Origin: an uncultured Bacteroidales bacterium
Lineage (GTDB): Bacteria; Bacteroidota; Bacteroidia; Bacteroidales; F082
NCBI GenBank assembly: GCA_946185535.1
Contig: CAMHJX010000021.1
Location: 1-61,415 of the forward strand
Direction: 5' to 3'
Length of the DNA stretch: 61,415 bases
Below the pieces are notes generated by a model that saw nothing but the letters and a program-made list of their open reading frames with translations, did not search any database and was not told the DNA's origin. Shown piece after piece: positions 8,732 through 16,593 of this stretch (position 1 is its first letter; each line of letters starts with the position of its first letter). A program made the position numbers and the translations under genes.

Positions 8732-9238
8732 TCACAATTCTAAGATTTCGAAGTCGGAAAGTCCCGTAATTTCGGCTATTTCCTCGATTGACATCCCTCT
8801 TGCTCTCATATTCCGAGCCATTCCAACAATGCTTTTATACACAGCGTCTTGTGGGTCGTTGAACAAGTCTTCGCCGTTTTCCCATTCGGCCCAATCGGTT
8901 TCGGTGAGATAGGTTTCGACTTGTTTCCTTAATTCTGGAATGTCATTCGTTGCTGTGCCCCAAAGAATGCGAGGAATTATATTGGTATAGTCATGAACGA
9001 GGATGTGTCTCATGCTTTCTATCATCTTCCAAGGTGTTTGGGGATGTTCCGCTTTGAAAGCCTTGGTCAACATAAAAGCCGCTTCGCCAACCACTTCCAC
9101 ATTCTTCATAACAGCATAATACAACAAGTTATTCGAGGTGAGTTCCTCGAAAGACACACCTTCCATGAATTGCGTGACATGATTGGAATGTTCGATGATG
9201 TCTTCCAACCTTCCTTTATCCCTCGCTCTTTCTCTCAT
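8732..9238 (-). CDS. hepT: HepT-family RNase toxin with extra C-terminal tail
   Basis: 168 residues. Residues 1-110 are an all-helical HepT (DUF86) domain with the RX4HXY motif as R77-H82-Y84 (RHILVHDY). In characterised MntA/HepT pairs the toxin cleaves RNA and is silenced when MntA adds AMP to the motif tyrosine. Residues ~111-168 are not part of a normal HepT: the segment VGMARNMRARGMSIEEIAEITGLS resembles the short helical tail seen at the end of Rpn/PD-(D/E)XK transposase-like proteins. The gene starts inside the 3' end of mntA (23-nt overlap), so the pair is translationally coupled. Confidence 0.85.
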   Translation of the reverse strand: MRERARDKGRLEDIIEHSNHVTQFMEGVSFEELTSNNLLYYAVMKNVEVVGEAAFMLTKAFKAEHPQTPWKMIESMRHILVHDYTNIIPRILWGTATNDIPELRKQVETYLTETDWAEWENGEDLFNDPQDAVYKSIVGMARNMRARGMSIEEIAEITGLSDFEILEL

Positions 9239-9524
9239 AGATTAATTGTTTGTCACGTTCGACACTATCAACGGCATACGGACGAAGCGAACCGTCAACG
9301 ACCAAATCCACTTCCCTTCCAAGCAATTCCCTCAAATCCAAGTACATACCACCCATGGTAAGCAGAGTAAACGGCTTTCCTGAATAGTCTGGCACGAAAA
9401 GGATGTCCACATCACTCCAGGGTTTTTCCTCGCCGCGGGCAAAGGAACCGAAAAGCCATGCTTTCAGGACGGGTTGCGTCTCGAAATACTTAGCGATGAT
9501 TTGGATCATAGATTGCGTGCTCAT
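9216..9524 (-). CDS. mntA: MntA-type nucleotidyltransferase antitoxin
   Basis: 102 residues. A minimal nucleotidyltransferase with the GSX10DXD motif (G26-S27 to D38-V39-D40) and a third acidic residue in the EVDLVVDG strand. In known systems MntA AMPylates the HepT tyrosine and neutralises it. The gene overlaps hepT and has its own -7 element 21 nt upstream. Antitoxin first, toxin second is the usual order. Confidence 0.88.
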   Translation of the reverse strand: MSTQSMIQIIAKYFETQPVLKAWLFGSFARGEEKPWSDVDILFVPDYSGKPFTLLTMGGMYLDLRELLGREVDLVVDGSLRPYAVDSVERDKQLIYERKSEG

Positions 9525-9544
9525 AATGCATTGATTTTATGATG

Positions 9545-9552
9545 CAAAAATA
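9545..9552 (-). promoter_or_regulatory. -7 element for mntA-hepT
   Basis: Minus-strand TATTTTTG followed by GCATC, just upstream of the mntA ATG at 9524. Confidence 0.55.
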
Positions 9553-9593
9553 GCATTATTCTCGGAAAGAGAACCTTTTTTCGAAAAAAAGTA

Positions 9594-10373
9594 CTATCCG
9601 AAGGATTCTCCTCCTATCAGATTCGTCAAGTCAATAAACTCCCGCACCGACAGCTGCTCAGGGCGTTTGTTGAAGACTTCGTTGTCGATGATTTCGGGAC
9701 GGAGCATCGGGCGCAGCGAGTTGCGCATGGTCTTGCGGCGCTGGTTGAAGGCCTGCTTGACGATGCTCACAAACAGGTTCTCGTCGCAGCCCAAATCGGT
9801 GACGGCATTGCGCCGCATCTTGATGACGGCAGACTTCACCTTGGGCGGAGGGTTAAACACATTCTCATGCACAGTGAAGAGATAGTCGATGTCGTACCAA
9901 GCCTGCATTAATACGCTCAAGATGCCATAGGTCTTGCTGCCTTCCTTGGCAGCTATGCGCTCGGCCATTTCCTTCTGCACCATACCGACCACTTCAACGA
10001 CTTGTTCCTTGTATTTCAACACTTGGAAGAAAATCTGGCTGCTGATGTTGTAAGGGAAATTCCCGATGATGGCCATGTTCTGTTGCCCGAACTGGCTGAG
10101 ATCGGTGCGCAGGAAGTCGCCCTCAATGAGCCGATCACCGAGCATGGGGAAATGCTTTTGCAGATAGGCGATGGACTCCTTGTCAATCTCGATAACATGG
10201 AATTTGTCGAGGACGCTTTGCACCAAATATTGGGTCAAAACACCCGTGCCAGCACCCACCTCGATGACGCTCTCCACATCGGGCGACAACTGTTCCACAA
10301 TGCGTTGGGCTATGTTTTGGTCGGTCAGGAAATGCTGGCCTAAGGCTTTTTTCGGTTTTACCTCGTTGTACAT
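9594..10373 (-). CDS. rsmA: 16S rRNA (adenine1518-N6/adenine1519-N6)-dimethyltransferase
   Basis: 259 residues. Uses SAM to dimethylate two adjacent adenines in the 16S rRNA 3' hairpin during small-subunit assembly. N-terminal KKALGQHFL, SAM motif I VGAGTGVLT (~39-47), the catalytic NFPYNIS motif and the C-terminal PPPKVKSAV segment are all present. Length is normal for RsmA/KsgA. Confidence 0.96.
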   Translation of the reverse strand: MYNEVKPKKALGQHFLTDQNIAQRIVEQLSPDVESVIEVGAGTGVLTQYLVQSVLDKFHVIEIDKESIAYLQKHFPMLGDRLIEGDFLRTDLSQFGQQNMAIIGNFPYNISSQIFFQVLKYKEQVVEVVGMVQKEMAERIAAKEGSKTYGILSVLMQAWYDIDYLFTVHENVFNPPPKVKSAVIKMRRNAVTDLGCDENLFVSIVKQAFNQRRKTMRNSLRPMLRPEIIDNEVFNKRPEQLSVREFIDLTNLIGGESFG

Positions 10374-10389
10374 ATTATCATCTATTTTG

Positions 10390-10470
10390 GCTGTTAGCTT
10401 TTAGCTGTTAGCCATTAGCCGCATCAACGTTGCTAATAGCTAACAGCTAATGGCTAATAGCTCAACAGCC
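10390..10470. repeat. Heptamer-type palindromic repeat, copy 2
   Basis: TAGCTGTTAGCCATTAGCC and its near-complement GGCTAATAGC/AACAGCTAATGG form an extended hairpin between the TPR gene and rsmA. The units (AGCTGTT, AGCCATT) differ from copy 1 but keep the same seven-base AGC rhythm. Confidence 0.7.
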
Positions 10471-10496
10471 AATACTCCTAACTACTCACTCCTCAC

Positions 10497-12344
10497 TCAT
10501 AACTTTCTGTAGTTCTTCTTCGCTTGTGAGGTATAAATGCTGGTCGGGTATTCGTCAATCAGTTTCTCGTAATGCTGCTTGGCCAATTCTTTGTCCTTCA
10601 ATTCGTTTTGTTCAATCTGTGCGGCATGCATCAGCGCGGCATCGGCCATGTAACTATAGGGATATTGCTCCACAATCTGCAAAAACAGTTGCTCGGCATC
10701 GACATATTCCTTCCGTTTCTCCATGATCTCACCCTTGCGGAACAGCGCGTGCGGCTTGCTGATTTCGTTGCCTGTAGCGATGATGTCATCCAGTAGCGTT
10801 AAAGCTTCATCTTCCTTTTGCTGATAGATCCTATAGTCGGCGCGCGCCAATCGGTTGAGTTCAGTTCCAGTGGTGTCCGCTTCGTAGTTATCCTTGATGA
10901 CCAACGAAAGCGTCATGGCATCGTTGGCAATAAGTTTGGAAGTGGCAGCTTTCAACACCTTCAACTGGCTCTCCGCCCATTCATACTCACCGATGAAATA
11001 GCGTAGTTGGGCATTTTTGAAACGGGCTTCGTGACCAAGCGGTTCTTCCTTCAGGCTCTTGTCGACTTGGCTGTAGAGCAGCGTGGCCTCCCACACCTCA
11101 TCCTTATAGAGATAGATGTCGGCGAGCTTCAACTTGAGTTCGGCTTTATCCTGCTTGCCTCCTACCCTCTCTATGGTTTGCGTAAGCAAGGCGATGGCTT
11201 CTTCGGTCTTGTCGAGTTGGTAGGTCATGATGTCGGCTTGTATCAAGGCCAACTTCGCCAAGTCGTTGGTGTTGATTTCTGTGTAGGCCTCATCAATGCT
11301 CTTCGAGAGCTTTTCGTAGGCTTTCGTGTCGGTACTATTGTTCGCTTTCAGCTTCAGGTAGTCGGCCTTGATGAGTCCGGTAAGCGCTTGACCATAGAAA
11401 GGGCTGCTCGAGCCTTTGTCCAAGATGTAGGTGTAACCTTGCTTGGCAATGTCGTATTGTTTGTTGTTCAGGCAGATGCCCGACAAGTTGTTGATTTGTG
11501 CGTCTTGGTCGTGGGTCTTGCGGTCAATGCTTTGGCATTGGGCCAAAGCGATGTCATAGTCTTCCTGCTGCAGGGCATACCAAACGAGAAGTTGGGCAAA
11601 CTCCAGATTGTCGGGCTTCTCTTGGGTTTGCTTCAGTAGCGCCATGCGCAACTCATCGGAGATGCTGTGGTTGACATCGTAGAACATCATGGTTTGCAGG
11701 CGGTTGCGAACATTATTGTATTGTCCAGGATGGGTTTCCAATTCAAGGAAATAATATTTGAACGCCTCCTGATAGTTGGCCGACGACTGATGGATATAGG
11801 CCTGGTCCAAATAAAAAGTCTCCTTGCCGTTGAGGAGCGCATTCCCTTTTTCCAAGACGGCCAAAGCCATGTCGTTCATGCTCCGCGACTGGAAAGCATA
11901 GCTCAGGTTTCGGATGGTAGGCGCGTGGTCGGGCAGGTCTTTCACAATCTCGTTGTATTGCTTCTTGGCCTTGTCTGTCTTACCTTGCATGGTATAGACA
12001 TAGATCAGGTCGACAAATGACTTGTAATAGCTGGGATTCTTCTTGACAAACGACTTTAGCTCGCGCTCGGCCTTGTCGTAATCCTTCAGATGAAACAGAC
12101 ATTCGACATACTGCTGGAAATGACCTAGTTGTCCCGACTTTTCGTAGATTTTTTCGTACAAATCACGGGCCTTTTCGTAGTCTTGATCGCGATAGTATTG
12201 GGAAGCCAGCTGTTCATCGATCTGGATTTGCTCTTTTTGTTTCGCGTCCACTTTCTTGCCCTTGGGTGGCACGGTGATTTGGGCGCTCATCTGAACGATG
12301 AAGGCGAGATTAATGAGCAGAATGAGAATCCAGTGCTTTTTCAT
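10497..12344 (-). CDS. Periplasmic tetratricopeptide-repeat protein
   Basis: 615 residues. A signal peptide (MKKHWILILLINLAFIVQMSAQ) is followed by many TPR units from ~residue 45 to the end, for example YYRDQDYEKARDLYEKIYE and EYVDAEQLFLQIVEQYP, with helical linkers. TPR proteins act as assembly scaffolds; no catalytic motif is visible. The frame opens upstream with TTG at 12356, but the ATG at 12344 starts the signal peptide. It follows the lipoprotein gene by 12 nt, so they form an operon. Confidence 0.82.
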   Translation of the reverse strand: MKKHWILILLINLAFIVQMSAQITVPPKGKKVDAKQKEQIQIDEQLASQYYRDQDYEKARDLYEKIYEKSGQLGHFQQYVECLFHLKDYDKAERELKSFVKKNPSYYKSFVDLIYVYTMQGKTDKAKKQYNEIVKDLPDHAPTIRNLSYAFQSRSMNDMALAVLEKGNALLNGKETFYLDQAYIHQSSANYQEAFKYYFLELETHPGQYNNVRNRLQTMMFYDVNHSISDELRMALLKQTQEKPDNLEFAQLLVWYALQQEDYDIALAQCQSIDRKTHDQDAQINNLSGICLNNKQYDIAKQGYTYILDKGSSSPFYGQALTGLIKADYLKLKANNSTDTKAYEKLSKSIDEAYTEINTNDLAKLALIQADIMTYQLDKTEEAIALLTQTIERVGGKQDKAELKLKLADIYLYKDEVWEATLLYSQVDKSLKEEPLGHEARFKNAQLRYFIGEYEWAESQLKVLKAATSKLIANDAMTLSLVIKDNYEADTTGTELNRLARADYRIYQQKEDEALTLLDDIIATGNEISKPHALFRKGEIMEKRKEYVDAEQLFLQIVEQYPYSYMADAALMHAAQIEQNELKDKELAKQHYEKLIDEYPTSIYTSQAKKNYRKL

Positions 12345-12356
12345 GAGGGTGTGCAA

Positions 12357-12851
12357 TTACTTCTTTTTCTTGAATCTGTCCAAGTCCTTGCGGCAGTTGC
12401 CCAAGCGGTCCCTGAAATACTCTACTTGACTTCTCAGCTTTTCCACCTGTTGGGTCTCGTCTTCAAGATAGAGGGAAACCAATGAATCGGCAAGGTAATG
12501 AGTCTTGGCATCAGCTCTGAGCAGGTCGAGGCGTGCCAAGGTGGAGTCCATCTCGGCTTGCATAATGGGTTGGGTCTCCTTAAACTGTTGGAGGTAAGCT
12601 TCCACAAGTTGCATCTTGGGAAAAGCAGCGTCCAATTCCGCTTCGGAAAGGAATTGCAGCGAAGAGTCGCAGGAAATGAAATCCTTTTCAAGTTGCACAA
12701 AGGTGTTCGTGTTCAAGTCATTCAGTGCCTTGACATCCTTGTTGACTTGCTTTTTCAGCGCGTCGATTTTGTCGAGGTCGGTCTTGGGTTGGCAGCCGAC
12801 GAGCAGCAGCAATGCCGCGAGCCAGCCAATAAAACAAAGCTTTTTATGCAT
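12357..12851 (-). CDS. Coiled-coil lipoprotein
   Basis: 164 residues. Lipoprotein signal with lipobox LLVGC followed by QPKTDLDKIDALKKQVNKD; the mature part is almost entirely helical and charged, ending in a lysine run. It is probably a periplasmic coiled-coil lipoprotein partnered with the downstream TPR protein. The ATG at 12851 was chosen over 12863 because it gives the shorter, standard signal sequence. No family identified. Confidence 0.72.
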   Translation of the reverse strand: MHKKLCFIGWLAALLLLVGCQPKTDLDKIDALKKQVNKDVKALNDLNTNTFVQLEKDFISCDSSLQFLSEAELDAAFPKMQLVEAYLQQFKETQPIMQAEMDSTLARLDLLRADAKTHYLADSLVSLYLEDETQQVEKLRSQVEYFRDRLGNCRKDLDRFKKKK

Positions 12852-12881
12852 TTTACTAATCAATCTTAGTGGTTAGGACGG

Positions 12882-12889
12882 CAAAGATA
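12882..12889 (-). promoter_or_regulatory. -7 element for the lipoprotein-TPR operon
   Basis: Minus-strand TATCTTTG followed by CCG, 31 nt upstream of the ATG at 12851. Confidence 0.55.
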
Positions 12890-12912
12890 CGCATTTTGGC
12901 GGAATCAGGCAT

Positions 12913-12946
12913 AAAAAATCCCGACCATCGGACGACAGTCGGGATT
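12913..12946 (-). terminator. Intrinsic terminator of rplU-rpmA
   Basis: Perfect nine-base arms AATCCCGAC and GTCGGGATT (12917-12925, 12938-12946) with a T run on the minus strand side (plus-strand A run 12913-12918). It lies 20 nt beyond the rpmA stop. Confidence 0.85.
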
Positions 12947-12966
12947 AAACGGTATGTTATGAACAA

Positions 12967-13239
12967 TTATTCAGTGACTTGACCTTCAACGGGAAGGATG
13001 GAGACGAAGGACTTACCTTCTTTCTTCTTCTGGAATTCGACGATACCGTCACACAATGCATACAGAGTGTGATCCTTGCCCATACCGACATTCTTGCCGG
13101 GATAGTGCTTCGTGCCGCGCTGGCGAACGATGATGTTGCCAGCGATAGCAGCTTGTCCACCGAAAAGTTTCACTCCGAGTCGCTTACTAGCGGACTCACG
13201 ACCGTTCTCAGAACTACCAACGCCTTTTTTGTGTGCCAT
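12967..13239 (-). CDS. rpmA: 50S ribosomal protein L27
   Basis: 90 residues, starting [16 protein letters not shown] and containing the [20 protein letters not shown] core typical of bacterial L27. It sits near the peptidyl-transferase centre of the 50S subunit. It follows rplU by 23 nt, the standard order, and is followed by an intrinsic terminator. Confidence 0.97.
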   Translation of the reverse strand: MAHKKGVGSSENGRESASKRLGVKLFGGQAAIAGNIIVRQRGTKHYPGKNVGMGKDHTLYALCDGIVEFQKKKEGKSFVSILPVEGQVTE

Positions 13240-13262
13240 AGCTTTTTATGTTTTTCGGGTTT

Positions 13263-13574
13263 TTACTCAGTGATGTTTTCAATCTGGATCTTGCTCAGAT
13301 ACTGACGGTGACCGTTAGAAGTCTGATATCCTTTTCTTCTCTTCTTCTTGAAAACGATAATCTTGTTGCCTTTGAGGTGCTGCATCACCGTGGCTTCGAC
13401 ACTGGCGCCGGCTACCGTCGGGGCTCCTATTTTGGTCGAACCGTCGTTTCCAATCAATAACACTTTGTCGAAAGAAACCTTGCTTCCTTCTTCTTCATGC
13501 AGCCTGTTGACGAAGATCTGCTGTCCCTTCTCAACTTTGAACTGTTGTCCTGCGATTTCTACTATTGCGTACAT
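13263..13574 (-). CDS. rplU: 50S ribosomal protein L21
   Basis: 103 residues starting MYAIVEIAGQQFKVEKGQ, with the C-terminal KKRRKGYQTSNGHRQ(Y)L signature. Binds 23S rRNA with L20. First gene of the rplU-rpmA operon, with a promoter at 13623-13630. Confidence 0.97.
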   Translation of the reverse strand: MYAIVEIAGQQFKVEKGQQIFVNRLHEEEGSKVSFDKVLLIGNDGSTKIGAPTVAGASVEATVMQHLKGNKIIVFKKKRRKGYQTSNGHRQYLSKIQIENITE

Positions 13575-13622
13575 TTCTCGATATCTTTTAGTTAGATACT
13601 AACTCTCATTTTTTTCGGACTG

Positions 13623-13630
13623 CAAAAATA
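13623..13630 (-). promoter_or_regulatory. -7 element for rplU-rpmA
   Basis: Minus-strand TATTTTTG followed by GCAG, about 49 nt upstream of the rplU ATG. Confidence 0.6.
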
Positions 13631-13741
13631 CAACTTTTTTCAATCGGAAAAGATTTTCTTTTCGTTTTTCGCATTAATTTTCTTCAAAAAGTCACAATAC
13701 CAACTGCAAGTTGTTGATAAATAATTAAATATAAAAATGTA

Positions 13742-13769
13742 TTTTGTTACATAAAAATGCGTACATTTG
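13742..13769 (+). promoter_or_regulatory. Promoter of the ECF sigma gene
   Basis: A TTTTG at 13742-13746 and TACATTTG at 13762-13769 make a -33/-7 pair in the Bacteroidota style, with GCAG following. The ATG is 40 nt downstream. This is the housekeeping type, so the sigma gene itself does not obviously need its own product. Confidence 0.6.
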
Positions 13770-13809
13770 CAGCCAGTTTTGCCTTTGGCATTAATACCAT
13801 TATTAATTA

Positions 13810-14352
13810 ATGAACGAAAACGAGCTTAAGGTTCTTATCGACAAAATGAAAGGAGGCGACAGAGAGTCGTTCAACCAGATTTTCCGTCGCTATTATTCGC
13901 CTTTAACCCGTTTTTGTGTCCGCTTTGTAGGCGACGGCGACCAAGCGGCAGAAATTGTTCAAGACCTCTTCGTTAAACTGTGGACCAGCCGCGAGAAGCT
14001 GACTTTCAACTCCTCGTTTGAGTCGTACATGCTGCGCGCGGTGCGCAACTCAGCCATCACCTATATTAATAAGGAGCGCACGCATGCCGATGTCAACGAG
14101 CGCATCTACACTGACGATTCGGATGCCAACGACCCCTCGGAGACCTTGCAGTCCAACAACTTGGAAGCCTCTTACCAAAAAGTCTTGGCCGCCATGCCCG
14201 AAAAACGCCGCGAAGTGTTCCTGGCCAGCCGTTTCGACGGACTGAAATATGCCGAAATCGCAGAAAAATTCGGACTGTCGCAAAAAACCGTCGAGGCCCA
14301 CATGAGTGCCGCCATCAAACAGCTCAGGGAAGGACTGAAAGAGTATCTTTAA
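13810..14352 (+). CDS. ECF RNA polymerase sigma factor
   Basis: 180 residues. Region 2 (~residues 20-90) includes FNQIFRRYYSPLTRF and AAEIVQDLFVKLW; region 4 (~120-175) has LAAMPEKRREVFLASRFDGLKYAEIAEKF followed by the recognition helix SQKTVEAHM. It is of the Bacteroidota FecI-like type normally controlled by a FecR anti-sigma factor, here encoded 326 nt downstream on the same strand. Likely targets are the surface-protein genes downstream, by position only. Confidence 0.93.
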   Translation: MNENELKVLIDKMKGGDRESFNQIFRRYYSPLTRFCVRFVGDGDQAAEIVQDLFVKLWTSREKLTFNSSFESYMLRAVRNSAITYINKERTHADVNERIYTDDSDANDPSETLQSNNLEASYQKVLAAMPEKRREVFLASRFDGLKYAEIAEKFGLSQKTVEAHMSAAIKQLREGLKEYL

Positions 14353-14355
14353 CCC

Positions 14356-14538
14356 TCCTGTGGTCCCTGAGCCTGCGGTCCCTGAGGCCCATCGAAGGGT
14401 CAAAGGGCCACATTAATTTAGGCCACATTAAGTAATCGTTCAAAAATAATGTATAGTATTATTGGCTGTAAGCTATCAGCCGTCAGCTATCAGCTCGGTA
14501 GCACCAAGGCTGACTGCTGATGGCTGATAACTGATGGC
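14356..14538. repeat. Two dispersed repeats between sigma and fecR
   Basis: 14356-14394 holds GGTCCCTGAGCCTG and CCATCGAAGGG, a degenerate copy of the element whose other strand reads CCCTTCGACAGGCTCAGG. 14463-14538 is a third heptamer-type hairpin tract (AGCTATCAGCCGTCAGC against GCTGACTGCTGATGG). No ORF lies in this 326-nt gap. Confidence 0.65.
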
Positions 14539-14678
14539 CAAATTCTTTTGCCTTTTATGTAAACTATATTTGCTCATTTACTTATTAAATTAATTTCCAA
14601 AAATTTTCTTTTCCCGACTAAGGGTAAAACCAAAGTTGTTAGTCTTTTAGGTGAATCGAAGAGATAAAAACGATAGAA

Positions 14679-15701
14679 ATGTACTCGGCAAACGACAAAT
14701 ATGAGGCATTAATCATGAGCTACTTGGACGGGCAATGCTCGGCTGAGGAAGCCCATGAACTGCTTTTGTGGGTGGCCGAGTCGGAAGAGAATCGTCTTTA
14801 TTTCAATGCATTAAAGGATCAGTACGAGGTGTGGAACCTCACCGACTTCGCCATGCCCGAGCTTGACGAGGCCGATGTGGAAGCCGCACTCGATGCCGTC
14901 AACGCGAAGATTGATGCCATCGAAGAGACCGAGACCAAGGTGGTGCAGATGCCTTGGCTCCGCAGGAACTACAAGTACGTTTCCGGCGTGGCCGCTGCCT
15001 TCCTCATCGCCTTGTTTGTGGGCTTCTTGGTGCGCAACAACTTCGATTCCACCGTTACTTACGCCTACAACGGACAAAACGAGTCAGCATTCATCCTTCC
15101 CGACAACACTTCAGTCAACTTCAATAGCGAAAGCTCGCTCAGCTATACCAAGCACTTTGCCGAGTCTGACCGTTCCGTCGACTTCGAAGGTGTCGCTTAT
15201 TTCGATGTCGCCAAAGACGAGAACCTGCCTTTCGTGCTCCATTGCAATAACATGGATGTAGAAGTGCTGGGTACCAGTTTCCTGCTGAATGCTGAAAAGA
15301 ACGCCGAGCGTTGCACACTCGACCTCTACACGGGCAAGGTGAAGATGACCGCATTCGACAAAAAAGGCAACATCCTGTCGGTAGTGGAAATCAACCCAGG
15401 CGAACGCGGCGTGTGGGATGCCACAGCAAACGAGCTGAAGGCAATGAGCTATTCCGAGGTGAAGGAAGATGAGTTGTTGACCGAGCATGTGCTGGTGTTC
15501 AACAACGAGAAACTGTCGAAGATCGTCGAGGCTTTGGAGTACATCTATAAGGTTGAAATCGACCTTGGTGAATCCTGCGCTTCAAAGAAACTCACCGCCC
15601 GTTTCTCCGATGACGAATCCATTGACGAAGTGCTCGAAACCATTGCCTTGGTGTCGGAAGTGACGGTCACCAAGACGGAAGAAGGTTACCAGATTCGCTG
15701 A
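14679..15701 (+). CDS. FecR-family anti-sigma factor
   Basis: 340 residues. Cytoplasmic N-terminal sigma-binding part (~1-95), one membrane helix (~100-116, SGVAAAFLIALFVGFLV), a FecR domain in the periplasm (~120-250) and a C-terminal DUF4974/STN-like domain (~265-340, VFNNEKLSKIVEALEYIY to GYQIR). It would hold the sigma factor inactive until an outer-membrane transducer signals. The expected TonB receptor with an STN domain is not adjacent; the nearest STN protein is at 21867-23192. Confidence 0.92.
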   Translation: MYSANDKYEALIMSYLDGQCSAEEAHELLLWVAESEENRLYFNALKDQYEVWNLTDFAMPELDEADVEAALDAVNAKIDAIEETETKVVQMPWLRRNYKYVSGVAAAFLIALFVGFLVRNNFDSTVTYAYNGQNESAFILPDNTSVNFNSESSLSYTKHFAESDRSVDFEGVAYFDVAKDENLPFVLHCNNMDVEVLGTSFLLNAEKNAERCTLDLYTGKVKMTAFDKKGNILSVVEINPGERGVWDATANELKAMSYSEVKEDELLTEHVLVFNNEKLSKIVEALEYIYKVEIDLGESCASKKLTARFSDDESIDEVLETIALVSEVTVTKTEEGYQIR

Positions 15702-15779
15702 GTAAGTCATTCTACGGAATTTTCATATAAAAGTATTCCCATTGTCAAAAGTATTCCCATTGTCATTTCTTTTTTCTGT

Positions 15780-15787
15780 ACTTTTGT
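15780..15787 (+). promoter_or_regulatory. -7 element upstream of two small ORFs
   Basis: TACTTTTG directly upstream (8 nt) of the ATG at 15796; very short leader if used. Confidence 0.4.
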
Positions 15788-15795
15788 ACCCAATT

Positions 15796-15903
15796 ATGAG
15801 TGACATCACAACAGAATTGGCCAAACTGCATGTGCTTGTTGGAGCAGACTTCATCATACAGCTAAAGTCAATAGCTGCCCGTAATGAATTACTTTCAGAT
15901 TAA
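15796..15903 (+). CDS. Small ORF, possibly first half of a frameshifted gene
   Basis: 35 codons: starts MSDITTELAKLHVLVGADF and ends NELLSD. It overlaps the next small ORF by 20 nt in another frame. Together they may be one disrupted gene of ~70 codons. No family recognised. Confidence 0.3.
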   Translation: MSDITTELAKLHVLVGADFIIQLKSIAARNELLSD

Positions 15904-16015
15904 CCCTCAAGCATGTGAAGTACTGATTTTCAAAGGAAAACAAGTGTTTACAGTAAAACGTAAGTTTGCACTTAAAAAGTCATTCATTATTGACTTTAGA
16001 AAACGCTTTGGATAG
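15884..16015 (+). CDS. Small basic ORF overlapping the previous one
   Basis: 43 codons, starts MNYFQINPQACEVLIF and continues with a lysine/arginine-rich stretch ending DFRKRFG. The hairpin at 16021-16050 could end its transcript. It may be the second half of a frameshifted gene; no homologue recognised. Confidence 0.3.
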   Translation: MNYFQINPQACEVLIFKGKQVFTVKRKFALKKSFIIDFRKRFG

Positions 16016-16020
16016 ACATG

Positions 16021-16120
16021 AAAAAAGCCACCCACAAGGATGGCCTTTTTAATTTGGAGCAGGGACGATACGGTCTTACTCCCACGCGGCAACTTACCGG
16101 ATAGCCAATCTCATAGATTG
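16021..16120 (-). ncRNA. Candidate ~100-nt structured small RNA
   Basis: A strong minus-strand promoter (TTG, 19 nt, TATTTTTG) points into this stretch. The RNA would begin with the hairpin CAATCT-ATG-AGATTG, continue through a GGAG...CTCC stem with an inner GAC/GTC pairing, and end in the terminator GGCCATCC-TTGT-GGGTGGC plus T6 at 16021-16050. There is no downstream gene on that strand before fecR's antisense side, so it is not a leader. It is not a tRNA, and I do not recognise SRP, 6S or tmRNA features. Confidence 0.5.
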
Positions 16121-16126
16121 ACACTG

Positions 16127-16134
16127 CAAAAATA
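16127..16134 (-). promoter_or_regulatory. -7 element of the candidate small RNA
   Basis: Minus-strand TATTTTTG with a TTG 19 nt further upstream, one of the best -33/-7 pairs in the window. Confidence 0.55.
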
Positions 16135-16240
16135 CAATCTTTTTCTCACTCCGCAAGCCTTTTTGTGAAAAAAATGCAGTTTTTCCCACCCCCAAAGGAT
16201 TTTCTTCCTATTTTTGAAGCCTCAAATCGAAAGATTGGCT

Positions 16241-16280
16241 AACGTCGAAATGCTTTGCATTCGACGTAGTCAATCGGAGA
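16241..16280. repeat. REP-like repeat fragment
   Basis: CGAAATGCTTTGCATTCGAC followed by GTAGTCAAT resembles the element at 55668-55694 (AAATGCTCTGCATTCGAC, GGAGTCAAT). It is itself an inverted repeat. Confidence 0.5.
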
Positions 16281-16394
16281 TTTCAACGTAGTTAAAAGAA
16301 AGTCTAACCAAACCCAATAGAAAAATGATTGCAGCGCATTGGGCGCACCTGATTTAGGCATATTTAAAACAAAGCGTTAGCTTAAAAGCTTGTG

Positions 16395-16516
16395 TTTTTG
16401 GAAACTTCGACCTTTTCATTACACCACGAGTGAGTAAGCCGATGCCTGCGTGTTTTCAACACGTGGGCTTACTCGTAAATAGTTGTGGTGTAAGGGCAGT
16501 CGAAGGCCTCCAAAAA
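16395..16516. other. 122-bp nested inverted repeat before the LRR gene
   Basis: Paired arms from outside in: TTTTTGGA/TCCAAAAA, CTTCGAC/GTCGAAG, TTACACCAC/GTGGTGTAA, GAGTAAGCC/GGCTTACTC and CGTGTT/AACACG around a TTC loop at the centre (16449-16463). It ends 77 nt before the LRR start and may be a 5' leader structure or a small non-autonomous repeat. Confidence 0.75.
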
Positions 16517-16593
16517 CCAACTAGAATAATTAAGTAAGTCCACGTTTTTATTGCCCTCTCGGGAAAGGATAAAAAGAAAACACATTAAAACAA

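Noticed and set aside
16021-16120. tRNA or SRP RNA
   Set aside because: No T arm, no anticodon stem and no SRP GGAA/GCAG core; listed only as an unassigned small RNA candidate.
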